Below are positions 7,437 to 17,239 of a stretch of 64,000 nt of DNA, piece by piece. Under the pieces are notes generated by a model. That model saw only the letters and a program-made list of their open reading frames with translations, was not told the origin of the DNA and did not search any database. Made by a program: the position numbers and the translations under genes. Within the stretch, counting starts at the first letter, position 1. Every line of letters begins with the position of its first letter. This DNA is from Planctomycetaceae bacterium (lineage in GTDB: Bacteria; Planctomycetota; Planctomycetia; Pirellulales; Pirellulaceae), in assembly GCA_016794985.1 (NCBI GenBank), contig JAEUIQ010000075.1:1-64000 (forward strand), in the 5' to 3' direction.

Positions 7437-8720
7437 GCTAAGATAAGGGGCCATGGCCTCGATCGTTCGCACGGTCGCTCCGGTTTGTGACTTCGTAATC
7501 TCTTGAGCATTTCGACCTAAGACGGCGCGGTAATCTTCGTCGGCGTAACAACGCCGCACAAACGTCTCCAATTCGCTGGAATCTTTCACAACCTCAGAGG
7601 CTGTGGACGTTAGCAACAAAGCCACCACGTCGCGGAAGTTGGCAGTGTTGGGACCGAAGCAGACTGCGACTCCGTAGCCTGCTGGTTCAATCATGCTTTG
7701 CCCGCCACGACTACCCATGCTGCCACCGACAAACCCAATTTGGGCCACGCCCCACCAGGCCGATAACTCGCCGATGGTATCGACCAACAAAATTTCCCAA
7801 GCTGGGACGACAGCTGAATCGGCCTGACTGCGACGAACGACATTGAGACCCGAGGCCAAACAAAGCTGCGCCACCTCTTCGAAGCGTTCTCGATGTCTGG
7901 GGACCAAGACCAACTTCAATCGCGGACAAGCCGAGCGTAATCTTTGGAAGACCTGCAAGACGTACTCTTCCTCAGGAGCCGACGTGCTACCGGCCAACCA
8001 CACCACATCCAAATCTGTAATCCCGGCCCAGGCACGTAGCCCCATCGTTGTCGGGTTGTCGCGATCCGATCGAGCCGAATCGAATTTGATTGACCCTGTC
8101 ACGCGACATCTTTTTTTCGGGACTCCCAAGGCCATAAAACGCTCGCGGTAGTCATCCGTTTGCACGAGCACCAAACTAAGCTGGCGAAAGATCGGCGACA
8201 TGATCCAACGCAACCACCGATACCGAGCAAAACTCTTTTCGCTCAACCGACCGTTGACCACCAAGACCGGCACCTGGCGCGCCTGCAGCAGTCGCAGTAG
8301 ATTCGGCCAAATCTCCAACTCCGTTAACACAAAGGCCGCTGGTCGTAACCGTCTGATCACTTTCTTCATCGCCCAAGAAAAATCGAGCGGAAAACGAAAC
8401 ACGATTGCCGTCGGGAAACGCTCTCTGGCCAGGGCCAGTCCAGTGTCGGTCGTCGAAGAAATCGCGAAGCGGAAATCCGGAAACCGCTCGCGCAGTGCCG
8501 GTACCAGAGTGGTCAAGAGAGTTACTTCGCCTACGCTCACGGCGTGCAACCAAAGCAGTGGAGCGTCAGGGTTGCTTTCTTCCGCGGGCAGTTGCGCGCC
8601 CCACAAGCGGTCCGGCCAACCGCCACGTTTCTTGCCATGCACCCAGCGCTGCCACAGAATCAACGGTGACCACACCAGCAAGGCGAGGAAGTAAACGGCG
8701 TTAAACAGCCACGACCACAT
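7407..8720 (-). CDS. waaA: 3-deoxy-D-manno-octulosonic acid (Kdo) transferase
   Basis: 437 aa, GT-B fold glycosyltransferase that moves Kdo from CMP-Kdo to lipid A precursor at the inner membrane. An N-terminal membrane anchor (residues 5-24) precedes the WaaA signature LHAVSVGEV, in which E65 is the expected catalytic base. TELEIWPNLL and the VTGSIKFD segment at the domain junction also match, as does the nucleotide-binding GGSMGSRGGQSMIEPAGYG in the C-terminal half. The ATG at 8720 overlaps the secA stop as TGATG, so it is translationally coupled to secA; an upstream ATG at 8738 in the same frame would lie inside secA and is less likely. Its presence supports a lipid-A-containing outer membrane. 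Confidence 0.92.
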   Translation of the reverse strand: MWSWLFNAVYFLALLVWSPLILWQRWVHGKKRGGWPDRLWGAQLPAEESNPDAPLLWLHAVSVGEVTLLTTLVPALRERFPDFRFAISSTTDTGLALARERFPTAIVFRFPLDFSWAMKKVIRRLRPAAFVLTELEIWPNLLRLLQARQVPVLVVNGRLSEKSFARYRWLRWIMSPIFRQLSLVLVQTDDYRERFMALGVPKKRCRVTGSIKFDSARSDRDNPTTMGLRAWAGITDLDVVWLAGSTSAPEEEYVLQVFQRLRSACPRLKLVLVPRHRERFEEVAQLCLASGLNVVRRSQADSAVVPAWEILLVDTIGELSAWWGVAQIGFVGGSMGSRGGQSMIEPAGYGVAVCFGPNTANFRDVVALLLTSTASEVVKDSSELETFVRRCYADEDYRAVLGRNAQEITKSQTGATVRTIEAMAPYLSSSVRTLHSK

Positions 8721-11700
8721 CAATTGTTGTTCATGCAACAGTTCTTGTGCTTCTTGCCACTACCGCAGGGGCAAGGATCATTCCGCCCGACACGGGTGCC
8801 AGCCGATCGTACGGTTTGCGGTTTGGCTTCGGAACTGTTTTGTTGCGCGGCCTCAATCGCCTGCTGTTGTCGCATGGTTTCTTTGCCGATTGGCATCGAC
8901 TCAGGGGCTTCACGCTTGATCTCGACGGTTCGCTGACGGTTTTCAACTAACGTGGTCCGCACGAATTGATCGTTCAAGTGCTCCACACGAAACACCAAGT
9001 CAGTCACCCGTTCCCCGATGGAATCCCACAAGCGATCAAACAATGCCTTGCCTTCACGCTTGTACTCGACCTTGGGATCCAACGCCGCCATCCCGCGTTG
9101 ACCCACAGCGGATCGCAAGTGGTCCATGGCCGACAAGTGATCCTTCCAAGCCGAGTCAACGATTTCCAACAAGACCATGCGCTCCATCCGCCTCATTTCA
9201 GGATGGAAGCGATCTTGAACCCAGGTGTTGAGTTGTTGCTTGACTCGTTCTACTGACATGCCCCGCAGTTCTTCAGGGTCGAGATTCGATCCGATTTCTT
9301 GGCCCAACCAAGTGGTTAATTGAACCAATTCAGCCGGCAACTCGCCAATCATCTTTACGGAATCGATTTTCAATCGAGCCAGTCGTCCGGCCAAATTGTC
9401 TTCGACTTCTTGACCACGGTTTTGCGATTTCAAGCTGTATTCCAACAAGAATTGGAAAACTTCAGCGCGTTGCAAGCCGCTGATTTGTTCAGCTGTCAAA
9501 GCGGCGTTGAATCGACGTGCAGCCCATTCCATCAAGGCTTCCCGATCCAAGAGTCCCGTTTCGTCTTTGGCGAACCGAGTCATTGCTGCGATCAAGGGAT
9601 AAGTCGCTTCCTTTTGGTCGTAGCGACGATAGGCTTCGTCGGTCGCCCGAGCAATGATTTTGACCGGCTCGAGTCGGCTAATTTCGTCGAGTTCCAGAAC
9701 GACCCCGAACTTGTCCCGCAGCCAACGAATCCCGACTTGGCGTCCGTAGTCGGGATTCAACATCGTGGCACCATCGCGTAGATCGGTTTTCTCGATCGCC
9801 GCCTTGCCGCGTTCCAGCATCACTTCGGCTAAGTTATCGCGCCCAATCTTTTGCAATTCTCGTTCGTTGGTTTCGATCTTCCAACGGCTCTTCAAGACGT
9901 TGGTCATCGCATTCCAATTCCAATCCAAATGCGCGTCTTCATCCCCGTCTGGCAAGTTTTCATCGATGGCCGCCAACAAGTCAGTCTCCAGGACGCGGAT
10001 GGCTTGATCCAACGCATGGCTTAGCGCGGTTTCATAGTCCATCCCTTTGAATTCCCGACCCTCCAGGGCTTTGCCCAACCGCAATTCAGAACTGGCGTAA
10101 GCGGCAAACATATCGAAGCCGAAACGCGCCTCTAGGCACTGTTCCAGATGGTGCTCGATTTGCTGCTGAATCATGGTCAAGATCAGTTCACGGCAGTTGA
10201 CGCCATTCAGAATTTGTTGGCGATACCGATAGACTCGTTTGCGCTGTTCATCCATCACCTCGTCATACTCGAGGAGGTTTTTGCGCGCTTCGAAGTGCAT
10301 TTCTTCCCGTTTCTTCTGGGCGGCATCCAGGCGGCGGCACAGCATCTTGCTTTGCAAGGCGTCCTCACCCAGCGAGCTACCCAAAATTCGCTGTACGAAA
10401 GCACCGCCGAAGATGCGCATCAAATCGTCTTCCAGCGACAAGAAGAATTGACTGTCCCCTGGGTCACCTTGGCGACCGCAACGACCGCGCAACTGCAAGT
10501 CGATCCGTCGGGCATCGTTCCGCTCGGTTCCCAGCACACAAAGCCCGCCCATCTTCTTGACGATCTCGCCTTCCTCTTTCATTCTTTCCTGCCGGGCGAT
10601 CTCTTCGACCAACGCATTCCATTCCTCGCGCGGCACATCCAAACGTGTGCGATACTTGTCTTGCAGTTGAGCCCACGCCATGTTCTCTGGGTTACCGCCC
10701 AGAACAATATCGGTACCGCGACCGGCCATGTTCGTCGCGATCGTGATTGCCCCGATGCGGCCGGCCTGAGCAATGATCTCTGCCTCGCGACGATGGTTCT
10801 TGGCATTCAAAACTTCATGGGGAATATTGCGGCGCTTCAAGATCCCACTTAGCAACTCGCTTTTTTCAATCGAGTTGGTACCAATCAAGACGGGGCGTTT
10901 CTCTTTGTGCACGCGTGCCAAACTTCGTCGTTCGAAGGTTTGCGTCTTACCTTCGGAAAGGATCGTCACCGACTTCTCGCTTTCCTCGGTGATCTTACCC
11001 AAATGCCGATGTCCTTGAGTGGTTTCCACAAAGTCGTGGCGGAACATGGCTTCAACTTCTTCTGCGACGGCTTTCCATTTACCTTGTTCGGTCGCATAAA
11101 TCAGGTCGACCTTTTCGACTCTTTGCAGCGGTCGGTTGGTCGGAATCGCGACCACGTCCAACTTGTAGATCTTCCAAAACTCGGGGGCCTCGGTTAGCGC
11201 GGTACCGGTCATACCGCTTAGTTTTTCATAAAGTTTGAAATAGTTCTGCAGAGTGATGGTTGCCAAGGTCTGCGTTTCGTCTTTGATCCGCACCCCTTCT
11301 TTCGCTTCGACTGCTTGGTGCAGCCCGTCGCTCCACTGTCGGCCTTCCATCAAGCGACCGGTGAACTCGTCGACAATCACGACCGCATTGTCCTTCACAA
11401 CGTAGTTCACGTCGTTCTTATACAGATAATTCGCCTTCAGCGCATTGTCGATCAGGTGCGGCCATTCCATGTTTCCCGCGGTGTAAAAAGACTCGACACC
11501 GGCCATGCGTTCTGCTTCGCGCACACCCGCGTCCGTAAGTGTCACGGTGTGATCTTTTTCATTGATATTGAAGTGCAGCTCTTTCTTAAGCGACTGGGCG
11601 ATGCGGTTGGCCTCTTGATAGAACCGACGTTCCTGATGAGCTGGGCCCGAGATAATCAATGGCGTGCGCGCTTCATCGATCAAAATATTGTCGACTTCGT

Positions 11701-12412
11701 CGATGATCGCATAATGCAACGGGCCTTGGCATTGTTGCATTTCGCGGGGAAACCGATGATCGCCGCGCGCGGCGGGCCGCATGTTGTCCCGCAGGTAGTC
11801 GAAGCCAAACTCGTTGTTCGTGCCATAGGTAATGTCGCAGTCGTAGGCCAATTGGCGATCCGCAACTCGCATGTCCGATTGAATCGCTCCGACCGTCAAG
11901 CCTAGACCCATATACAGCGGAGCCATCCACTCCATGTCACGCCGGGCCAAGTAGTCATTGACGGTCACCACGTGGACGCCCTTTCCAGTCAAGGCATTCA
12001 AGTACGCCGGCAGCGTTGCCACCAACGTCTTGCCTTCACCCGTGACCATTTCTGCCACGTTGCCCCCGTGCAGGACCATGCCCCCGATCAATTGGACATC
12101 GTAATGTCGTAGTCCCACAAACCGTTTGCCACCTTCCCGGCAGACGGCAAATGCCTCGGGCAACAGATCGTCCAAAGTTTCGCCTGCCGCTAAGCGATCT
12201 TTGAATCGTTGTGTCTGAGCCATGAGTTCCTCATTGCTCATCGAGGAAAATCGACTCTCCAATTGATTGATCGCCTCGACACGACCTTGGTATTTCTTCA
12301 AGGTTCGCGCATTGGAAGAGCCGAAGACGGCAGTGACCCCTTTCTCGAATCCGCGCAGCAGGCCACTAAAAAATCCCGAAACCGCATCAAACGACTTTTC
12401 TAATAAATCCAT
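8720..12412 (-). CDS. secA: Protein translocase ATPase SecA (enlarged)
   Basis: 1230 aa compared with about 900 in Escherichia coli. It drives preprotein export through SecYEG. Walker A EMVTGEGKTLVA begins at residue 121, the DEAD-type box reads IIDEVDNILIDEARTPL, motif V MAGRGTDIVLGG, and the arginine finger motif QLRGRCGRQGDPG. The C-terminus carries the zinc-binding SecB/ribosome site CPCGSGKKHKNCC. The extra length lies mainly in an insertion in the second nucleotide-binding domain (around HDFVETTQGHRH) and in long stretches of the helical scaffold after LLEYDEVMDEQRKRVY, as is usual for planctomycete SecA. It is followed by coupled waaA. The ATG at 12412 is the first plausible start. Confidence 0.97.
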   Translation of the reverse strand: MDLLEKSFDAVSGFFSGLLRGFEKGVTAVFGSSNARTLKKYQGRVEAINQLESRFSSMSNEELMAQTQRFKDRLAAGETLDDLLPEAFAVCREGGKRFVGLRHYDVQLIGGMVLHGGNVAEMVTGEGKTLVATLPAYLNALTGKGVHVVTVNDYLARRDMEWMAPLYMGLGLTVGAIQSDMRVADRQLAYDCDITYGTNNEFGFDYLRDNMRPAARGDHRFPREMQQCQGPLHYAIIDEVDNILIDEARTPLIISGPAHQERRFYQEANRIAQSLKKELHFNINEKDHTVTLTDAGVREAERMAGVESFYTAGNMEWPHLIDNALKANYLYKNDVNYVVKDNAVVIVDEFTGRLMEGRQWSDGLHQAVEAKEGVRIKDETQTLATITLQNYFKLYEKLSGMTGTALTEAPEFWKIYKLDVVAIPTNRPLQRVEKVDLIYATEQGKWKAVAEEVEAMFRHDFVETTQGHRHLGKITEESEKSVTILSEGKTQTFERRSLARVHKEKRPVLIGTNSIEKSELLSGILKRRNIPHEVLNAKNHRREAEIIAQAGRIGAITIATNMAGRGTDIVLGGNPENMAWAQLQDKYRTRLDVPREEWNALVEEIARQERMKEEGEIVKKMGGLCVLGTERNDARRIDLQLRGRCGRQGDPGDSQFFLSLEDDLMRIFGGAFVQRILGSSLGEDALQSKMLCRRLDAAQKKREEMHFEARKNLLEYDEVMDEQRKRVYRYRQQILNGVNCRELILTMIQQQIEHHLEQCLEARFGFDMFAAYASSELRLGKALEGREFKGMDYETALSHALDQAIRVLETDLLAAIDENLPDGDEDAHLDWNWNAMTNVLKSRWKIETNERELQKIGRDNLAEVMLERGKAAIEKTDLRDGATMLNPDYGRQVGIRWLRDKFGVVLELDEISRLEPVKIIARATDEAYRRYDQKEATYPLIAAMTRFAKDETGLLDREALMEWAARRFNAALTAEQISGLQRAEVFQFLLEYSLKSQNRGQEVEDNLAGRLARLKIDSVKMIGELPAELVQLTTWLGQEIGSNLDPEELRGMSVERVKQQLNTWVQDRFHPEMRRMERMVLLEIVDSAWKDHLSAMDHLRSAVGQRGMAALDPKVEYKREGKALFDRLWDSIGERVTDLVFRVEHLNDQFVRTTLVENRQRTVEIKREAPESMPIGKETMRQQQAIEAAQQNSSEAKPQTVRSAGTRVGRNDPCPCGSGKKHKNCCMNNN

Positions 12413-12594
12413 CTTCGCTTCGCTTTTCTTGCAGCTCCGTCGCGCTAATTTCTTTTGGCATTGCGGATTGCAGCATCCCGGCCAAACTTCAGGCCGACTG
12501 CCAATTGGTCAGCCCACTTGCGCGCAAATTGTACCCTGCGGCAAATTTCATACCAAGTATTGAGGAATGGTTCAAAGCCGAAAGCACAAAAATG

Positions 12595-14511
12595 TCAGAA
12601 ATCTCTCAATTCACCCGCGGGCCAAGCGACTCGGAGGGCATTCAAGACGGCAAAAACATCGATCAATTCTTGAAACATTGCGCCCCAGACCGGGTTCAAA
12701 TATCCGCCAAATGCGAATCCCATCGCCAGTAAACTCAGCCCAATTCCCCCCAGCGCGCTCTGCAAAGCGATCTGTCGCATTCGGCCGCTGATGTGCAGAA
12801 ACTCGTCGACTTTTTGCAGGGAACAGTCCAAAACAACGACATCGGCCGCTTGTGAAGTTACATCGCTGTGCTGCCCAAAGGCAATCCCGACCGTGGCAGC
12901 CGTCAAAGCGGGAGCATCATTGATCCCATCGCCCACAAAAATCGTTGGCGATCTTTTGGTCTCTTCACGGACGATTGCCAATTTCTGTTCCGGGCTTTGG
13001 CTAGAAAAAACCAGCTTGATACCGGTTTGCCGAGCCAGATATTGCACTTCGCTGTCCCTGTCCCCGGAGACCAACAACGTTCGATTGATCCGATGGCGGG
13101 GCAACAAATGCTGAATAAATGGCCCGCCCTCGGATCTTGGGGTATCTCGGAACTGAAACGTTCCCCCGTAGCGTCCATCGACCAAAACCACGCATTCAAG
13201 TCCCGTGGTTTCGGGTGGCAACATCGCCAACGGGTGTTCTTCCGTCGTGGATGGCGACGCTACCGACGCGGCTAGCTGTAATTTCCGACGACTGGTGATC
13301 TGAATCAGATGGGAGCCAACTTGGCCGGTCATCCCGGCTCCCGGTTTCTCGCTGACTTGGGACACCGGGAACCAAGCCGCTTTCCGTTCCTCACTGGCAC
13401 GCACGATGGCCGCCGACAACGGATGTTTCGAGTAGCGGCCAAGACTAGCGACGACCGCCAATAACCAATCAGCCGAACGGTCGGGAGCTGGCAGAATCTC
13501 GACCAAGTTTGGCATCCCGTATGTCAAGGTTCCGGTCTTGTCAAAGATGATCGTGCGGCAGGTGTCGGCCAGTTCCAGGCTACTTGGGTTCCTGACAATG
13601 ATGGCTCGTTTGGCTGCCAAAGAAATCGAACCGATGATCGCGACGGGAATCGCAATCAGCAACGGGCAAGGTGTCGCTACAACCAAAACCGACAAGAAGC
13701 GAACCGGATCGCCGGACGCGAACCATGCGGTTCCTGCCACGATCAACGCCAGAGGTGTGTACCAGGCTCCGAGTTTATCGCCCAAGCGACGCAAGTGCGG
13801 CCGATCTTGTTCGGCGGCTTTCATCACTTGCATGATCTGGGCGTAACGGGAGTCTGCGGCACGTTTCTCGGCTCGGATCACAAGTGCTAACTCGCCGTTG
13901 ATAGCGCCAGAAATCACGGCAGAACCTAACGATTTTTGAACTTGAAATGGCTCGCCCGTCAGATAACTTTCGTCCATCACCCCCTGCCCTTCAATCACAA
14001 CGCCATCGACCGGGCAAGATTCGTGCGGAAACACCAACAATTGATCGCCGGGGCGAATTTCGGAAACCGGAATCTCGCGGATGTTTGCGCCGTCGCGTCG
14101 ATGAGCGACCAAGGGCAAGCGACGACTGAGGGCCAGGAGCACCGATGACGCACTGCGAATGGCGTAGGACTCCAAAGCCGCTCCGCCGGACAACATCAGC
14201 ACGACCAGAACGCCCGCCAAATACTCGCCCAAAAACACGGCTACGACAATCGAGATGCCGGCCAACAAGTCACTGCCAAATTCGCGTTGCCATAACTTTC
14301 GTAACAGGCCAACGATCAAGGGCAGGCCGCCAACCACCAAACTGCACCATAGTGGCACGACCGCCAACCAGTGTTCCGCTGGCCAGATCCCGACCAATCC
14401 CACCCACAAGAGCAGCATCGCCACAGTGAAAGCGGCAATCCAGGTCTCCGGAGTCGCGTTTGTTAAGTTTTGACGTAACCATCGCGCGCTGCGGCGCAAG
14501 CCAGTCCACAA
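12595..14511 (-). CDS. P1B-type heavy-metal ATPase, TPCP/QELID subtype
   Basis: 638-aa P-type ATPase that would export transition-metal cations. The actuator motif is TGEP (about residue 185), the phosphorylated Asp is D324 in DKTGTLT, and [10 protein letters not shown] is present. The membrane metal motif is TPCP (residues 280-283) rather than CPC or SPC, and the last helices contain QELID (614-618). TPCP combined with QExxD is the motif set described for the P1B-5 group linked to Ni(II)/Fe(II) export. No N-terminal metal-binding domain and no hemerythrin tail are present. The start is a TTG at 14511 preceded by AAGGAA; no ATG suits better. No metal regulator gene is adjacent. Confidence 0.85.
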   Translation of the reverse strand: MWTGLRRSARWLRQNLTNATPETWIAAFTVAMLLLWVGLVGIWPAEHWLAVVPLWCSLVVGGLPLIVGLLRKLWQREFGSDLLAGISIVVAVFLGEYLAGVLVVLMLSGGAALESYAIRSASSVLLALSRRLPLVAHRRDGANIREIPVSEIRPGDQLLVFPHESCPVDGVVIEGQGVMDESYLTGEPFQVQKSLGSAVISGAINGELALVIRAEKRAADSRYAQIMQVMKAAEQDRPHLRRLGDKLGAWYTPLALIVAGTAWFASGDPVRFLSVLVVATPCPLLIAIPVAIIGSISLAAKRAIIVRNPSSLELADTCRTIIFDKTGTLTYGMPNLVEILPAPDRSADWLLAVVASLGRYSKHPLSAAIVRASEERKAAWFPVSQVSEKPGAGMTGQVGSHLIQITSRRKLQLAASVASPSTTEEHPLAMLPPETTGLECVVLVDGRYGGTFQFRDTPRSEGGPFIQHLLPRHRINRTLLVSGDRDSEVQYLARQTGIKLVFSSQSPEQKLAIVREETKRSPTIFVGDGINDAPALTAATVGIAFGQHSDVTSQAADVVVLDCSLQKVDEFLHISGRMRQIALQSALGGIGLSLLAMGFAFGGYLNPVWGAMFQELIDVFAVLNALRVAWPAGELRDF

Positions 14512-14632
14512 ATGCTAGTTCCTTTCGCGAAGTCTCGGTACCTTGTCGAAGTTATTGGTTCGGATACCCTGGAGCATGTTGGAGAACAAAAGGGCTCGCG
14601 AGTCAATCGCTTGCTGGGTCGCTCCGGCTGGA

Positions 14633-14697
14633 ACACACAGGCTGGGAGAAACACAGGCTGGGGGAGCACAGGCGGGGAGAAACACAGGCGGGGGCGG
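14633..14697. repeat. Degenerate short tandem repeat (about 16 bp, four copies)
   Basis: Four consecutive versions of a 16-17 bp unit with core cacaggcDgggaga (for example acacaggctgggaga and cacaggcggggaga) lie in the gap between the divergent P1B ATPase and PhnP-like genes. A small duplicated element with core aagttgcgac follows at about 14700-14721. It is G-rich on the plus strand, with runs of four to five G, and lies where promoters for both genes are expected. Confidence 0.6.
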
Positions 14698-14764
14698 TCA
14701 AGTTGCGACTTGCAAGTTGCGACGGCCCCTCGGAGCTTCGATATCTTAAAGGGAACGGCCATCG

Positions 14765-15583
14765 TTGAATACAAGAAAAGCGGTTCGAACCGTTGATATT
14801 CGAGGAAAGTTGATCCTGTTAGGGACTGGCACGAGTGTCGGGGTTCCAGCGCTGGGCTGTCGTTGCGATGTTTGTTCTAGTGGCGATCCGAAGAATCAGC
14901 GAACGCGTTGCAGCGCGATATTCGGGTTGCCGGGCGGAAATCTATTGATTGATACTCCGCCGGACTTGCGACAACAGTTGCTTCGCGAAGGACTGGGATT
15001 GGTTCACGCGGTGTGTTTTACGCACGAGCACGCGGACCACATCTTTGGACTGGACGATCTGCGTTTGATGCAGTTCTATTTGGAAGGCCCGGTTCCCTTG
15101 TATTGCAACGGGGACGTTGAAAAGCGGCTCCGCGAGTCGTTTAGTTATGCTTTTGAGAACCGAGTGCAGACCCACGCGGGTGCGGTGCCGAGCTTGGAGT
15201 TTCATCGGATCGATCGCCGCCCCTTCGAGGTCTTGGGCGAGGTGATTCAACCGATATTGTTTCGGCACGGCCCTCGGTTTGAAGTCTTAGGTTTCCGGGT
15301 TGGTAAGGTCGCCTACTGCACAGATGTCAAAGAGATTCCAGCGGAATCATGGCCACTGTTGGAAGGACTCGACACTTTGGTGCTCAGCGCGCTTCGCTAC
15401 GAACCGCATCCGACCCACTTGAATTTGGAGGAAGCTCTGTCAGTTGTAGAGCGAATTCGGCCAAAGCGAACATATTTTACGCACTGTTCTTGCCATTTGG
15501 ATTACCACAAAGTCAACGCCGAGCTTCCCGAGGGCGTTGAACTTGCATATGACGGTTTACAGATTCCTTTGGTGCTGTCGTGA
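14765..15583 (+). CDS. PhnP-like metallo-beta-lactamase-fold phosphodiesterase
   Basis: 272 aa. The dinuclear metal motif FTHEHADH has H87, H89, D91 and H92, with further ligands in the YCTDVKE and FTHCSCH segments. Near the N-terminus, GTSVGVPALGCRCDVC carries the extra Cys cluster that in PhnP binds a structural zinc. PhnP hydrolyses 5-phosphoribosyl 1,2-cyclic phosphate in phosphonate breakdown; many standalone homologues have other cyclic phosphodiester or unknown substrates, and no phn genes are near. The start is a TTG at 14765 with AAAGGGA upstream; it is not certain, since an in-frame TTG at about 14810 follows GAGGAAAG. The stop overlaps the next gene's GTG start. Confidence 0.82.
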   Translation: MNTRKAVRTVDIRGKLILLGTGTSVGVPALGCRCDVCSSGDPKNQRTRCSAIFGLPGGNLLIDTPPDLRQQLLREGLGLVHAVCFTHEHADHIFGLDDLRLMQFYLEGPVPLYCNGDVEKRLRESFSYAFENRVQTHAGAVPSLEFHRIDRRPFEVLGEVIQPILFRHGPRFEVLGFRVGKVAYCTDVKEIPAESWPLLEGLDTLVLSALRYEPHPTHLNLEEALSVVERIRPKRTYFTHCSCHLDYHKVNAELPEGVELAYDGLQIPLVLS

Positions 15584-16698
15584 GATTACAGATGCCGCAT
15601 CGCATGTTCTTGCTCGTGATTTTCTGGACATGGATGACCGAAGCTGTTGCCATTGCGACACCTGAGGTTCGTCCGGCAACTGAAGAATCGGCAGTCGAGT
15701 CGCGTTGTGCGGCTTGCGTCGACACACAGGATTCGTCAACGGACGACCAGGAACCAGCGAGTCAACTTCGTTGCGTGACGACCGAAGCCGACGAACGATT
15801 CTGGCTCGAGAACATGGCCATTTGGCACCAGTACTCACTGCAAGAAATGAGCCTAGTGCTGGGCAAGACACCGAACGAGATACGTGATCTGCTGAGCAAG
15901 TACGATTTGCAAACGGCTTCATCGATGGAACGGCGATCGAAGGATCGCTTGTCGATTATGCCGTATCCGGGTGGTCGTCACCCACGGCGGGGATTCTTGG
16001 AAGGGGCAATCGAACCCCAACGGGAAACCAAGTTCAGCGTCTTTACACCTTGGTCTGCCACCAGTTATGTCGTCGCCGACGTGCCCGAGGCAATTTTCAC
16101 GAATTTGGGACTCACCTATTTGGCCCACACGCACATTCCCACCATTTGGGATGCACAAGGAATGAAGTTGCCGATCCAAGAATGGCAAAGGTTGGACAAC
16201 GGCGAATTGAAAAGTCAGCGAGAATTGCCAAATGGAATTCGGTTTGGCGTCCGAGTCGTGCCAGAAGTCGATCACGTCTGGATGGAATTGAGTTTGACCA
16301 ACGGCACCGCCGAAACCTTGTCCGACATGCGCGTTCAACATTGCCTGATGTTGGCCTACTCGGAGGAATTCTCGCCGAGTTCAAACGACAATAAGATCTT
16401 TCATGGTGATTATGCGTTGGTTCATGACCCGACTCGTCGGCGATGGCTGATCACGTCTTGGAAGCCGTTGGGGCGAGCTTGGGGGAACCCGCCGGTTCCT
16501 TGCTTACACGCCGACCCGATCTTACCGAACTGTCACCCCGGTGAAACCACAAGGGCTCAGGGCTGGATTTCTTTTTTCGAGGGCCAAGATTGGGAAGCCG
16601 AGATCGAACGCCTTGAGAGGTTGCACTGGTGGGAGGAGAATGGATCGACCGTCGATCAAAACCAGACGCTGGGCCATGGAACGACATTTGCAAGATGA
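15580..16698 (+). CDS. Secreted protein of unknown function
   Basis: 372 aa beginning at a GTG that overlaps the preceding stop (GTGA), so it is translationally coupled to the PhnP-like gene. An N-terminal hydrophobic stretch (MFLLVIFWTWMTEAVAIA) looks like a signal peptide, followed by a Cys pair CAACV. A segment at about residues 75-110 (LENMAIWHQYSLQEMSLVLG...NEIRDLL) resembles a short helix-turn-helix-like helical pair, followed by a beta-rich domain with many Trp residues (HVWMELSLTNGTAETLSDMRVQHC). The latter part could be a carbohydrate-binding-like sandwich, but I do not recognise the family. It would act outside the cytoplasm. Confidence 0.7.
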   Translation: MRLQMPHRMFLLVIFWTWMTEAVAIATPEVRPATEESAVESRCAACVDTQDSSTDDQEPASQLRCVTTEADERFWLENMAIWHQYSLQEMSLVLGKTPNEIRDLLSKYDLQTASSMERRSKDRLSIMPYPGGRHPRRGFLEGAIEPQRETKFSVFTPWSATSYVVADVPEAIFTNLGLTYLAHTHIPTIWDAQGMKLPIQEWQRLDNGELKSQRELPNGIRFGVRVVPEVDHVWMELSLTNGTAETLSDMRVQHCLMLAYSEEFSPSSNDNKIFHGDYALVHDPTRRRWLITSWKPLGRAWGNPPVPCLHADPILPNCHPGETTRAQGWISFFEGQDWEAEIERLERLHWWEENGSTVDQNQTLGHGTTFAR

Positions 16699-16712
16699 AT
16701 TGGAGCTAAAAG

Positions 16713-17030
16713 ATGCTTTGTACCACGACACCGTCAATTGATGGGCATCCGATCAAACAATACCTGGGGGTTGTCACAGGCGAGGCCATTATGGGTGCCA
16801 ACGTGTTTCGCGATTTTTTTGCTGGAATCCGCGACATTGTTGGCGGCCGAACAGCCAGTTACGAGCAAGTCCTCACCGACGCCAGAACGGCAGCCATCTC
16901 GGAGATGCAGCAACGCGCTGCGGAACTGGGTGCGAATGCGGTCGTGGGCGTCGATATCGACTACGAAGTCTTGGGCCAGGCGAACGGAATGATGATGGTT
17001 GCGGTCTCGGGAACTGCTGTGGTGGTCTGA
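16713..17030 (+). CDS. YbjQ/UPF0145 family protein
   Basis: 105 aa matching the YbjQ family: [28 protein letters not shown], then the helix [29 protein letters not shown] and a final strand pair ending GTAVVV. Family members form small oligomeric rings; some are annotated as heavy-metal-binding on weak evidence. It is full length. The ATG at 16713 has TTGGAGC seven bases upstream. It follows the secreted protein gene by 14 bases and is probably in the same transcript. Confidence 0.88.
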   Translation: MLCTTTPSIDGHPIKQYLGVVTGEAIMGANVFRDFFAGIRDIVGGRTASYEQVLTDARTAAISEMQQRAAELGANAVVGVDIDYEVLGQANGMMMVAVSGTAVVV

Positions 17031-17239
17031 GCAGCGAAAGTCCTCTCCATTCCAATCAAGGCTGCACTGTCTTGCGGGTTACGAGATGCAGCGGCGGATT
17101 GTCGCCTGCCGTCTGGGGCTTCTAGAACATCTGTTCGGATGGCGAAGTCATTGACGATTTTGCTGAGCGTTGCTAAATTCCGGGACTGGGAAAGACTGCA
17201 CTTTTCCACCACATTCACACTTTTTGAGGTAATTCACGA

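Noticed and set aside
11315-11905. Plus-strand frames opposite secA, including 10148-10852
   Set aside because: They are antisense to conserved SecA motifs, with no independent protein features.
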